The notes beneath the pieces were generated by a model. The model saw only the letters and a list, made by a program, of their open reading frames with translations, was not told the origin of the DNA and ran no database searches. The position numbers and the translations under genes are program-made. Of a DNA stretch of 9,417 nucleotides, positions 1 to 5,487 are shown one piece after another (within the stretch, counting starts at the first letter, position 1; every line of letters starts with the position of its first letter). The stretch is from NCBI GenBank assembly GCA_019422485.1, contig JAHZDG010000051.1, positions 4,320-13,736 of the forward strand, read 5' to 3'. This stretch comes from Alistipes sp. Lineage in GTDB: Bacteria > Bacteroidota > Bacteroidia > Bacteroidales > Rikenellaceae.

Positions 1-48
1 GGAAACAAAGGCTGGATCCAATCCTCCGCCATAGAAATGATCGACTAA
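1..48 (+). CDS. Possible 3' end of an unidentified upstream gene (partial)
   Basis: Frame 1 is open from the window edge to a TAA at 46-48 and would encode the last 15 residues of a protein ending in SSAIEMID. The stop lies one base before the recR ATG, the spacing expected of translationally coupled genes in one operon. Frame 2 closes at 31-33, and frame 3 runs past the recR start, so frame 1 is the best candidate. The fragment is too short to assign to a family and could be chance. If it is real, recR is the distal gene of an operon that begins left of the window. Confidence 0.3.
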   Translation, partial: GNKGWIQSSAIEMID

Positions 49-49
49 G

Positions 50-655
50 ATGGCCAAACTGCTGGATGATGTAGTAGGGGAGCTGTCACGATTGCCCGGC
101 ATCGGTCGACGTACAGCATTGCGGCTGGCCATGCATATCCTGCGCATGGATGTATACGACGCAGAAAGGATGGCCGAATCCATTGCCCGTTTCCGCAAGG
201 AGATTCATTACTGCCGCCAGTGCAACAACCTTTCCGATTCGGACCTCTGCGATATCTGTGCCGACGAAACACGCGACCGTTCGGTGGTGTGTGTGGTCGA
301 ACAGGTGAAAGATGTTATCTCCATCGAGAATACGCGCCAATATCGCGGGCTGTACCACGTGTTGGGAGGGATTATCTCTCCGATGCAGGGGATCGGCCCC
401 TCGGATCTGAAAATCGACCTTCTGCTCGACCATATCGCACAAGGCGAAATCAAGGAGGTCATTTTGGCACTGAGCACCTCGGTCGAAGGGGAGACCACCT
501 CGTTCTATCTGTCACGCCGTCTAGCGGCATGTCCGGGCATTAAACTCACCACCATTGCCCGGGGAATCGGCTTCGGGGACGAACTGGACTACGCAGACGA
601 ACTGACCATCGCCCATGCGCTCCACAACCGTCATCCGATGGAGCAGGGAGGATAA
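50..655 (+). CDS. recR: Recombination mediator protein RecR
   Basis: RecR works with RecO and RecF in the cytoplasm to load RecA onto gapped or SSB-coated DNA during recombinational repair. The 201-residue product has the usual family length and domain order. An N-terminal helix-hairpin-helix contains LPGIGRRTA at residues 15-23. A four-cysteine zinc finger follows (C55, C58, C67, C70). A Toprim domain begins near VCVVEQVKDV at 80-89 and includes QYRGLYHVLGG at 97-107 and the conserved ARGIGFGDELDYADE near 170-184. An in-frame TGA at 38-40 means the start must lie downstream of it, and ATG 50 gives the normal short N-terminus. No promoter is visible in the 49 bases ahead, so transcription probably comes from an upstream gene. 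A symmetric terminator follows at 722-752. The identification is firm. Confidence 0.97.
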   Translation: MAKLLDDVVGELSRLPGIGRRTALRLAMHILRMDVYDAERMAESIARFRKEIHYCRQCNNLSDSDLCDICADETRDRSVVCVVEQVKDVISIENTRQYRGLYHVLGGIISPMQGIGPSDLKIDLLLDHIAQGEIKEVILALSTSVEGETTSFYLSRRLAACPGIKLTTIARGIGFGDELDYADELTIAHALHNRHPMEQGG

Positions 656-721
656 CACCCCGAGACGATCCGATCTGTCTCATGAATCCGCTCTCATAAC
701 GAACAAACCCTCTATGCATAA

Positions 722-752
722 AAAACGGACTTTTATTAAAAAAGTCCGTTTT
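722..752. terminator. Bidirectional intrinsic terminator between recR and the META lipoprotein
   Basis: A perfect 13-bp inverted repeat has arms at 722-734 and 740-752 around a 5-nt ATTAA loop. The stem core is CGGACT/AGTCCG, flanked by A-tracts and T-tracts, so the RNA from either strand ends in a U-run. It lies between the convergent recR (+) and the META-domain lipoprotein (-) and can stop transcription from both sides. Confidence 0.87.
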
Positions 753-773
753 CTATTTGGGGAGAGATGCCTT

Positions 774-1211
774 CTATTTGGCAAAATCTTCCTTGGCTTC
801 AAAGATAGCGGTCAATTCTCCGTTCGTATACAACATCAACAGATTGCCGTCGATTTCATAGCTATCCACTTCATCCAACATCTGGAAGAAACGATCTTCG
901 CCAGCCTGATCCGGACAATAGGCCCGGGTCGAAGCAATGCCCTGAAAATCGATTTTACCTTCAGCGGGCAATGTATACGAACCCATCAACGAGTTGCAGT
1001 CACCCCGTCCATTGAAACGGCCCTCTTCGGAACCGATAATGATATAATAGTTATCATTGGCCTGGATGAGTTTTCCATCTTCCTGAATCAACGTCCACTG
1101 CGTTTCGGTAAGCGGTTTGTTGTTTTTCGAAGGCCCGCGGCGGCAAGAGCAGCACGAGGAAGTCATCAGCAGGATGCTTCCCAACAGAGCCAACCAAGTT
1201 ACTGTTTTCAT
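774..1211 (-). CDS. META-domain (HslJ/DUF306-like) lipoprotein
   Basis: This 145-residue protein has a lipoprotein signal peptide. A short basic start and hydrophobic core lead to TSSC with C20 as the likely lipidated cysteine, followed at once by C21 and C23. The rest is one META domain: LTETQWTL at 34-41, RFNGRGDCNSLMGSY at 65-79, IASTRAYC at 92-99, and a closing strand near ELTAIFEA. C72 and C99 sit at typical META positions. META proteins such as HslJ are envelope proteins linked to heat or novobiocin tolerance in E. coli, but their biochemical role is unclear, and I infer only an envelope location here. The gene has a TAnnTTTG -7 box upstream and is transcribed divergently from ridA. The domain call is strong and the function is unknown. 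Confidence 0.85.
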   Translation of the reverse strand: MKTVTWLALLGSILLMTSSCCSCRRGPSKNNKPLTETQWTLIQEDGKLIQANDNYYIIIGSEEGRFNGRGDCNSLMGSYTLPAEGKIDFQGIASTRAYCPDQAGEDRFFQMLDEVDSYEIDGNLLMLYTNGELTAIFEAKEDFAK

Positions 1212-1236
1212 AATTTGTTTTTTAAGATAGTCGGTG

Positions 1237-1244
1237 CAAAAATA
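1237..1244 (-). promoter_or_regulatory. Putative Bacteroidetes -7 box for the META lipoprotein
   Basis: The minus strand reads TATTTTTG, a match to TAnnTTTG, 25 bases upstream of the lipoprotein ATG. There is no TTTG at the expected 19-nt spacing (1264-1267 gives AGCA on this strand), so only half of the promoter is supported. Confidence 0.45.
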
Positions 1245-1266
1245 GCAAATACCTCGAAAATGGTGC

Positions 1267-1274
1267 TAATTTTG
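1267..1274 (+). promoter_or_regulatory. Putative Bacteroidetes -7 box for ridA
   Basis: TAATTTTG matches TAnnTTTG and lies 40 bases upstream of the ridA ATG. No TTTG occurs at the 19-nt spacing. The region where its -33 contacts would fall overlaps the -7 box of the divergent lipoprotein promoter, so the two promoters may compete. Confidence 0.45.
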
Positions 1275-1314
1275 TGCCAGAAGAAACAGTAAGACTCTTA
1301 AATAATCATCCAAA

Positions 1315-1689
1315 ATGAAAAAAATTATTGCCAGTGCCCAAGCACCTGCCGCCGTAGGTCCTTACAGCCAAGCCATTGAAGTCAACGGAACCCTTTATAT
1401 CTCAGGCCAGCTGCCGATCGATCCGGCACAGGGTCAGATGCCCGACAGCATCGAGGCACAGACCGAACAAGCCCTCAAAAACATCGGAGCTATCCTGCAT
1501 GAAGCCGGTTACGACTATACGGATGTGGTCAAATCGACCGTTTTGCTGGCCGACATGAACGACTTTGCCGCTATGAACGCCGTTTATGCCCAATTCTATA
1601 CGAGCCAGATGCCGACCCGGGTATGCTATCAGGTAGCGGCCCTGCCCAAAGGCGCCAAAGTCGAAATCGAAGCCATCGCAGTAAAATAA
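1315..1689 (+). CDS. ridA: RidA family 2-iminobutanoate/2-iminopropanoate deaminase
   Basis: RidA (YjgF/YER057c/UK114 family) is a small cytoplasmic trimer. It hydrolyses reactive enamine/imine intermediates released by PLP enzymes such as threonine dehydratase, protecting other PLP enzymes from damage. The 124-residue length is typical. Family marks are the N-terminal AVGPYSQA at 13-20, LYISGQLPID at 27-36, QTEQALKNI at 49-57, and the C-terminal signature from PTRVCYQVAALPKG at 100-113 to VEIEAIAVK. R102, the residue that binds the substrate carboxylate in characterised members, is present, with C104 and E117 in the usual pocket positions. The gene appears monocistronic: it has its own -7 box, two hairpins after the stop, and a convergent gene beyond. 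Confidence 0.95.
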   Translation: MKKIIASAQAPAAVGPYSQAIEVNGTLYISGQLPIDPAQGQMPDSIEAQTEQALKNIGAILHEAGYDYTDVVKSTVLLADMNDFAAMNAVYAQFYTSQMPTRVCYQVAALPKGAKVEIEAIAVK

Positions 1690-1707
1690 ACTTCATCTGC
1701 GAAGTTT
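1688..1707 (+). terminator. Small hairpin overlapping the ridA stop codon
   Basis: A 7-bp stem (AAACTTC at 1688-1694, GAAGTTT at 1701-1707) encloses a 6-nt loop and starts within the ridA TAA. The stem is AT-rich and followed by only a short T-run that is partly in the stem. It may be a weak first terminator ahead of the stronger one at 1731-1763. Confidence 0.35.
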
Positions 1708-1730
1708 TCACAAACAGCATCTTTATCCAT

Positions 1731-1763
1731 AAAAAATCCTGCGACTCGTGCGCAGGATTTTTT
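1731..1763. terminator. Bidirectional intrinsic terminator between ridA and the fucosidase gene
   Basis: A perfect 13-bp inverted repeat has arms at 1731-1743 and 1751-1763 and a 7-nt loop. The GC-rich core is TCCTGCG/CGCAGGA, with A6 on one side and T6 on the other, so it can terminate on both strands. It separates the convergent ridA (+) and fucosidase (-) genes. Confidence 0.87.
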
Positions 1764-1797
1764 ATAAGTAACCGGTTCGTCTTACCTGTGGCCGGCT

Positions 1798-3252
1798 CTA
1801 AAACGTAATTTTCACGACATCATCCATCGTTGTCCGTTTTGAAGGATCGACCATAAAGGTCATAAAGCCTTCCCGATAGATATACGGGATCGGTTCTCCG
1901 GTACGCAACAGGATAACCTCCGTCGGTTTCCGGTCGGTTTTCACCGAGACGTCCCGGGTAAAATAGGGCAACACATGCAGATACCAATGATTGTCCCGGG
2001 TCGTGATACGCACATTGCTCAATTGGGCACCGGGCGTGGGATCAGCCCCGATAAGCGACTCACCGCTGTGCTTCATCCAGGTTGCCAAAGAGTCCATCTG
2101 CCGGTAATAATTCGGATGCATGGTCCCGTCTCCACTGGGTCCCACATTGATCAGGAAGTTCCCGCCCAAGGAACGGCATGCCGTCAAATGATCGAAAAAC
2201 CACGCATACGGACGGAAGCTCCCGGTTGAGTCATACCCCCAACCGCATCCGCCTTGGTCCGTCCAGATATGACAGCAATCCCACCATTTCGAGGGGATAT
2301 AAGTCGGCAGCTGGCATTCGAACGGCGTCGTGAAATCCCCGATACGCATGCCTTTTCCATGCGGGTCATCCGGGTTGATGATATTGGACCAGCGATCATT
2401 AATCACGATATCAGGCTGCAGAGTGCGGATCCAGGCATAAATCTGATCCGTATGCATGTCGTCGATCCCACGATAATTCATACCATCGAGCCATAACAGG
2501 TCGATTTTGCCATATTGAGTCAGCAACTCTTCCATTTGAGCCATGGCAAAAGCCAAAAAGGTCACATATTCCCGATAATTGGCTACCGAATCGGTAATGG
2601 GAGGCAGTGGTTTATTTCTCAAACGCGCGTCATATTCGTTAGGATGCAGCAAACCCGGGTAGTGCCAGTCGCGCGGCGAAAAATAAAACCCAACCTTCAG
2701 GCCATTGGCTCGACAAGCCTCCACATACGACTTCAACAAATCGCGTCCGCCCATATATTGTTTGGTACCGATCCCATATTTTGAAGGCCACAGTGCATAA
2801 CCGTCATGATGTTTAGTCGTTAAGACTGCATACGTAAAACCGGCCTCTTTGGCAGCCTTGAGCCATTGATTGGGATCGTATTGCTGAGGATCGAAACGTT
2901 CGGCCAACGCATAATATTTATCAGGAGGAGCTACCTTCCCCCCATATTTATAATAGGAAATCATATCCCATGAAGGCTGAGCTCCCACGACACTATGAAT
3001 GCCCCAGTGCATAAACAATCCCAGACTAGCTTCCGGAAACCATTGTGCTCCCGGAGCCGGATTGGGCATCACCACCGGTTCCTTCAACGGCGTTTCGATC
3101 ACTTGCCGGGTACGTTCAATGTCTTTCGGGTCGATTTTATACGACTCCGGATAGGAAAAAGTAGGAGCCTGAGCCATCGCTACCGTAGCTCCGAAACTGA
3201 CCGCCATCACCATACAGGCCGTCAGAAAAGATCTTGATTTGGGTTTTGTCAT
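1798..3252 (-). CDS. Secreted GH29 alpha-L-fucosidase
   Basis: This predicted exo-glycosidase removes terminal alpha-L-fucose from host or dietary glycans. The 484-residue product begins with a Sec signal peptide whose likely cleavage is after VAMA, before Q28; no lipobox is seen. Catalytic-domain landmarks are LGLFMHWGIHS at 77-87, TTKHHDGYALWPS at 145-157, FYFSPRDWHYPG at 189-200 and IDLLWLDG at 250-257, where D256 is the probable nucleophile, then GGCGWGYD at 334-341 and NFLINVGPSGDG at 365-376. The acid/base residue cannot be fixed without a structure. After about residue 400 there is only a short beta-rich tail, with no separate carbohydrate-binding module. The frame stays open to 3396, but ATG 3252 starts the signal peptide and lies 26 bases after a consensus promoter that falls inside the longer frame. 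No SusC/SusD pair lies nearby, so linkage preference is unknown. Confidence 0.93.
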   Translation of the reverse strand: MTKPKSRSFLTACMVMAVSFGATVAMAQAPTFSYPESYKIDPKDIERTRQVIETPLKEPVVMPNPAPGAQWFPEASLGLFMHWGIHSVVGAQPSWDMISYYKYGGKVAPPDKYYALAERFDPQQYDPNQWLKAAKEAGFTYAVLTTKHHDGYALWPSKYGIGTKQYMGGRDLLKSYVEACRANGLKVGFYFSPRDWHYPGLLHPNEYDARLRNKPLPPITDSVANYREYVTFLAFAMAQMEELLTQYGKIDLLWLDGMNYRGIDDMHTDQIYAWIRTLQPDIVINDRWSNIINPDDPHGKGMRIGDFTTPFECQLPTYIPSKWWDCCHIWTDQGGCGWGYDSTGSFRPYAWFFDHLTACRSLGGNFLINVGPSGDGTMHPNYYRQMDSLATWMKHSGESLIGADPTPGAQLSNVRITTRDNHWYLHVLPYFTRDVSVKTDRKPTEVILLRTGEPIPYIYREGFMTFMVDPSKRTTMDDVVKITF

Positions 3253-3278
3253 AAAATGAAGTAAATTGCCATTGTTTA

Positions 3279-3309
3279 CAAAGATAAATTTTCGCCCAGG
3301 AAAAACAAA
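3279..3309 (-). promoter_or_regulatory. Consensus Bacteroidetes promoter for the fucosidase gene
   Basis: The minus strand has TTTG at 3309-3306, exactly 19 bases, then TATCTTTG at 3286-3279, matching both promoter elements. The -7 box ends 26 bases before ATG 3252. Because it lies within the frame that extends to 3396, it also argues against the longer start. Confidence 0.78.
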
Positions 3310-3582
3310 GGACCGGATCGATCTAGCATCCAGAAAATCCTTTGGTTCATCGCCGGACCTCCGACTCCTCGATCTCAAAATATTCTTTGTACCCACGACA
3401 ACATGTTTCCATGATCATAGTGTTTCACCCCATACACATATAAAGAAGCCTCGGAAAGGTTTCCTGCGTCTTTCCCATCCAGAAACCACAGAAAACGGAT
3501 TTCGTCACACAAGCGCATCTACCGACCTTCGGCTAATAAATTTTCCCGATAAACCCATTAAAACCTACTTAATATAACCAGC
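3310..3582. other. Intergenic region upstream of the flavoprotein gene
   Basis: This is the gene-free stretch between the divergent fucosidase promoter and the flavoprotein ATG. I see no convincing gene, tRNA, repeat array or riboswitch fold. The best promoter-like site for the plus-strand gene is TAAATTTT at 3537-3544, a near match to TAnnTTTG with no TTTG at the right spacing. An open frame across 3266-3577 overlaps the fucosidase promoter and resembles no protein I know. Confidence 0.5.
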
Positions 3583-4119
3583 ATGAAAAAAATACTTGTT
3601 CTCTCATCCAGTCCTCGTCGAGGGGGCAATTCGGATCTTTTGTGCGACCGCTTTGTGCAGGGAGCCCAGGATGCCGGCCATGAAGTCGAAAAAATCTTTC
3701 TCCGCGACCGCCGGATCGGATATTGCACCGGCTGCTACACCTGTGTAAAGACACAAGGGATCTGCGCTATCCAAGACGACATGACTGAAATCCTGGAGAA
3801 AATTCTGAAAGCCGACGTTTTGGTTTTAGGCACGCCGGTCTATTTTTACTGCATGAGCGCACAACTCAAAACGGTCATTGACCGATGTGTGGCCCGATAC
3901 ACACAAATTCAGAACAAAGACGCCTATCTGATCGCTTCCGCCGGTGAAAACGACATGAAAGCTTTTGATGGAACGATCACCGCATTCCGGGGCTACCTGG
4001 ATTGTTTGGAACAAGTACGTGAAGCGGGAATGGTCTTGGCCCCGGGCGTTCCACAGAAAGGAGAAGTCGCCAACACCGTATACATGCAACAAGCTTACGA
4101 TTTGGGCCGCAACGCTTAG
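3583..4119 (+). CDS. Flavodoxin-fold NAD(P)H-dependent FMN reductase / iron-sulfur flavoprotein-like protein
   Basis: This 178-residue cytoplasmic protein belongs to the NADPH-dependent FMN reductase clan (PF03358-like). It opens with a beta strand and the FMN-phosphate loop LVLSSSPRRGGNSDLL at 5-20. GTPVYFYCMSAQLKTVIDR at 83-101 is the second flavin-binding segment. Between them, residues 48-61 hold C48, C51, C54 and C61, in the order C-X2-C-X2-C-X6-C, followed by IQDDM. In archaeal Isf proteins a compact motif of this type binds a [4Fe-4S] cluster beside FMN, so electron transfer is a plausible role. Many annotated oxidoreductases share the cysteines without proof of a cluster, and the substrate is unknown. 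The gene appears monocistronic, with a hairpin 27 bases after its stop and an opposing tRNA operon beyond. Confidence 0.88.
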   Translation: MKKILVLSSSPRRGGNSDLLCDRFVQGAQDAGHEVEKIFLRDRRIGYCTGCYTCVKTQGICAIQDDMTEILEKILKADVLVLGTPVYFYCMSAQLKTVIDRCVARYTQIQNKDAYLIASAGENDMKAFDGTITAFRGYLDCLEQVREAGMVLAPGVPQKGEVANTVYMQQAYDLGRNA

Positions 4120-4146
4120 TAGAATGCACTCCAATGCACGACATCC

Positions 4147-4176
4147 GAAAGGGTAGGGCGATAACCTTACCCTTTC
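4147..4176 (+). terminator. Hairpin after the flavoprotein gene, possible terminator
   Basis: GAAAGGGTAGGG at 4147-4158 pairs with 4165-4176 through 12 bp, including one G-U pair, around a 6-nt loop. It begins 27 bases after the TAG. The bases after it (TGCGTTAATT) are not a real U-run, so it is a weak terminator candidate or a 3'-end stabiliser. Confidence 0.5.
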
Positions 4177-4201
4177 TGCGTTAATTAGCGTCTATAACAG
4201 A

Positions 4202-4233
4202 AAACCGAACGGCGCGTCATCACCGTTCGGTTT
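4202..4233. terminator. Second inverted repeat between convergent units
   Basis: AAACCGAACGG at 4202-4212 is perfectly complementary to 4223-4233, giving an 11-bp stem with a 10-nt loop. The flanks give short T-rich tails on both strands (TTTCTC on plus, TTTTCTG on minus). It probably backs up termination for both the flavoprotein (+) and tRNA-Pro (-) transcripts. Confidence 0.55.
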
Positions 4234-4276
4234 CTCAGGTCAAACAGAGGAATTGTCGTCCTCTCCATTGTTCCAT

Positions 4277-4309
4277 AAAAAAGGTCTTTGCTCGGGAGGC
4301 AAAGACCTT
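4277..4309 (-). terminator. Intrinsic terminator of the tRNA-Pro operon
   Basis: On the minus strand an 11-bp stem (AAGGTCTTTGC, arms at 4309-4299 and 4291-4281, 7-nt loop) runs into six consecutive T residues at 4282-4277. It begins 18 bases after the 3' end of tRNA-Pro(CGG), the expected place for the end of this operon. Confidence 0.83.
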
Positions 4310-4327
4310 CAATTTTTGATTTTCCTG

Positions 4328-4402
4328 TCGGGGTACCGGGATTCGAACCCGGGACCTCCAACTCCCGAAGCTGGCGCGCTAACCGGACTGCGCTACACCC
4401 CG
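4328..4402 (-). tRNA. tRNA-Pro, anticodon CGG
   Basis: The reverse complement folds as a 75-nt cloverleaf. The acceptor CGGGGTG pairs with TACCCCG (one G-U), the D stem is GCGC/GCGC, and the anticodon stem CCAGC/GTTGG holds loop TTCGGGA. A 5-nt variable loop follows, then the T arm CCGGG-TTCGAAT-CCCGG. Loop positions 34-36 are CGG, reading the proline codon CCG. C1-G72 and discriminator A73 are bacterial tRNA-Pro identity features. CCA is not encoded, so a CCA-adding enzyme must complete it. It is probably co-transcribed with the UGG tRNA 59 bases upstream, since I see no promoter in the spacer. Confidence 0.97.
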
Positions 4403-4461
4403 ATGGTGGTCGTCGATCTCGAAACGCTGGCAAGGCATACTGCAAAAAAGAGGGCCTTTTG

Positions 4462-4536
4462 TCGGGGTACCAGGATTCGAACCTGGGACCCCCTGCTCCC
4501 AAAGCAGGTGCGCTAACCGGACTGCGCTACACCCCG
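4462..4536 (-). tRNA. tRNA-Pro, anticodon TGG
   Basis: The reverse complement folds as a 75-nt cloverleaf with the same acceptor and D arms as the neighbouring CGG tRNA. The anticodon stem CCTGC/GCAGG holds loop TTTGGGA, giving anticodon UGG, which is expected to read CCA, CCG and, when U34 is modified, further proline codons. The T arm is CCAGG-TTCGAAT-CCTGG. Discriminator A73 is present and CCA is not encoded. A consensus promoter lies upstream at 4567-4597, so this is the first tRNA of the operon. Confidence 0.97.
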
Positions 4537-4566
4537 TCATCTTCGAGCGTTCCGCGAAAGACGAGG

Positions 4567-4597
4567 CAAAAGTAATATGTTTTTTTGTATTTACAAA
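4567..4597 (-). promoter_or_regulatory. Consensus Bacteroidetes promoter for the tRNA-Pro operon
   Basis: The minus strand has TTTG at 4597-4594, a 19-base spacer, then TACTTTTG at 4574-4567. The -7 box ends 30 bases before the 5' end of tRNA-Pro(TGG), leaving a short leader for processing. The TTTG touches the stop codon of the upstream lipoprotein gene (4598-4600). Confidence 0.82.
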
Positions 4598-5476
4598 TTA
4601 AAAATCGCTTTTTTGATTCACAACAATCACGCGACTGTTCGGCAAATCGGGAATATAGAGCTTGTTCCCCTGAATATCCATGCGTGCCGGACCGGCCGGA
4701 ACTTCCGACAAATCAAGCAACTGCACCTCTCCGTTATCAAAATTACAATACCCGATCTGCCCCTCTTCCCAACTGGTAAAATAAAGTTTCCGACCATCGG
4801 CACTCAACGCTAATCCATCGTATTGACCTTGACGATTGGTCAGCCGGTCCACTTTCGGATTTTGCAAATCATCGATACGATAAATCACATTGGCCTCGGT
4901 GGTCACGCCATCGGGGGGATAGGAAGCCACATAAGCCGTCCGCCCGTTGATAACGATCCCGTTGGCTCCCGGAATGTCTGCTACCCATTGCAGGGTATCG
5001 GTCGGGGCGTTGACATCCAAGCGGTACAGTTTACCGGCATCGGTCACCGTCACATACAAGGAACTGTCCATAAAGGCCATATCATTGACGAACAGTTCGC
5101 CTTCCGGGAAGGAAACCACACGGGGCAGGGAATCCAACGCATTCAGATCATAGATCACCAGTTTGCCCACATCGGCAATATACAGCAGATGATCCCAGAG
5201 ACGCATCCCTTTCGGAGCCGAAAGGATACCGTCTGCCGGGATCAATGTCCGGGTCGAATCTCCGGTCACTTCCAAAATATATCCCTGACCTTCCTGATTC
5301 AGGGGATTGAGCTCTTCGGTGCCAAAATTGGCCACCAGCAGACGATCGCCGTCCACCAACACGCTTTCGCAATACCGAATACTGTCCGAAAGCACCGAAA
5401 CGCTCAGGTCATTTTCAGGTTGCGAGCAACCGACCGTCAAGGCCAGTAATGCCGCCGAGAAAAAGATCTTTTTCAT
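4598..5476 (-). CDS. Lipoprotein with a six-bladed beta-propeller (SMP-30/NHL-like)
   Basis: This 292-residue protein has a lipoprotein signal peptide, with a hydrophobic core leading to LTVGC and C17 as the lipid anchor. The mature part shows six repeated strand motifs: RLLVANFG near 45-52, LLYIADVGKLVIYDL at 97-111, LYVTVTDAGKLYRLDV at 140-155, AYVASY near 181-186 with NVIYRID near 196-202, LYFTSWEEGQIGY at 231-243, and LYIPDLPNSRVIVVN at 273-287. This spacing is what a six-bladed propeller of the SMP-30/gluconolactonase or NHL type gives. Residues such as N50, N131 and D220 sit at plausible pocket-facing positions, but I cannot confirm the metal site, so lactonase activity is unproven and a ligand-binding or scaffold role is equally possible. 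It lies 11 bases after the HAD phosphatase gene and is probably co-transcribed with it. No terminator is visible before the tRNA promoter. Confidence 0.8.
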   Translation of the reverse strand: MKKIFFSAALLALTVGCSQPENDLSVSVLSDSIRYCESVLVDGDRLLVANFGTEELNPLNQEGQGYILEVTGDSTRTLIPADGILSAPKGMRLWDHLLYIADVGKLVIYDLNALDSLPRVVSFPEGELFVNDMAFMDSSLYVTVTDAGKLYRLDVNAPTDTLQWVADIPGANGIVINGRTAYVASYPPDGVTTEANVIYRIDDLQNPKVDRLTNRQGQYDGLALSADGRKLYFTSWEEGQIGYCNFDNGEVQLLDLSEVPAGPARMDIQGNKLYIPDLPNSRVIVVNQKSDF

Positions 5477-5487
5477 GGTCGATAAAA

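Noticed and set aside
615..1292. A plus-strand open frame of 225 codons across the META lipoprotein
   Set aside because: It runs through the recR end, the 722-752 terminator and the whole antisense META gene, which has a clear signal peptide and domain.
3253..3396. An N-terminal extension of the fucosidase to 3396
   Set aside because: The 48 extra residues precede a clear signal peptide and contain the consensus promoter at 3279-3309, so ATG 3252 is preferred.
3266..3577. A plus-strand open frame of 103 codons between the fucosidase and flavoprotein genes
   Set aside because: It overlaps the fucosidase promoter, has low-complexity basic composition, and resembles no protein I know.
4403..4461. 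A separate promoter for tRNA-Pro(CGG) in the 59-base spacer
   Set aside because: TATGCCTTG on the minus strand does not match TAnnTTTG and has no spaced TTTG, so co-transcription is more likely.
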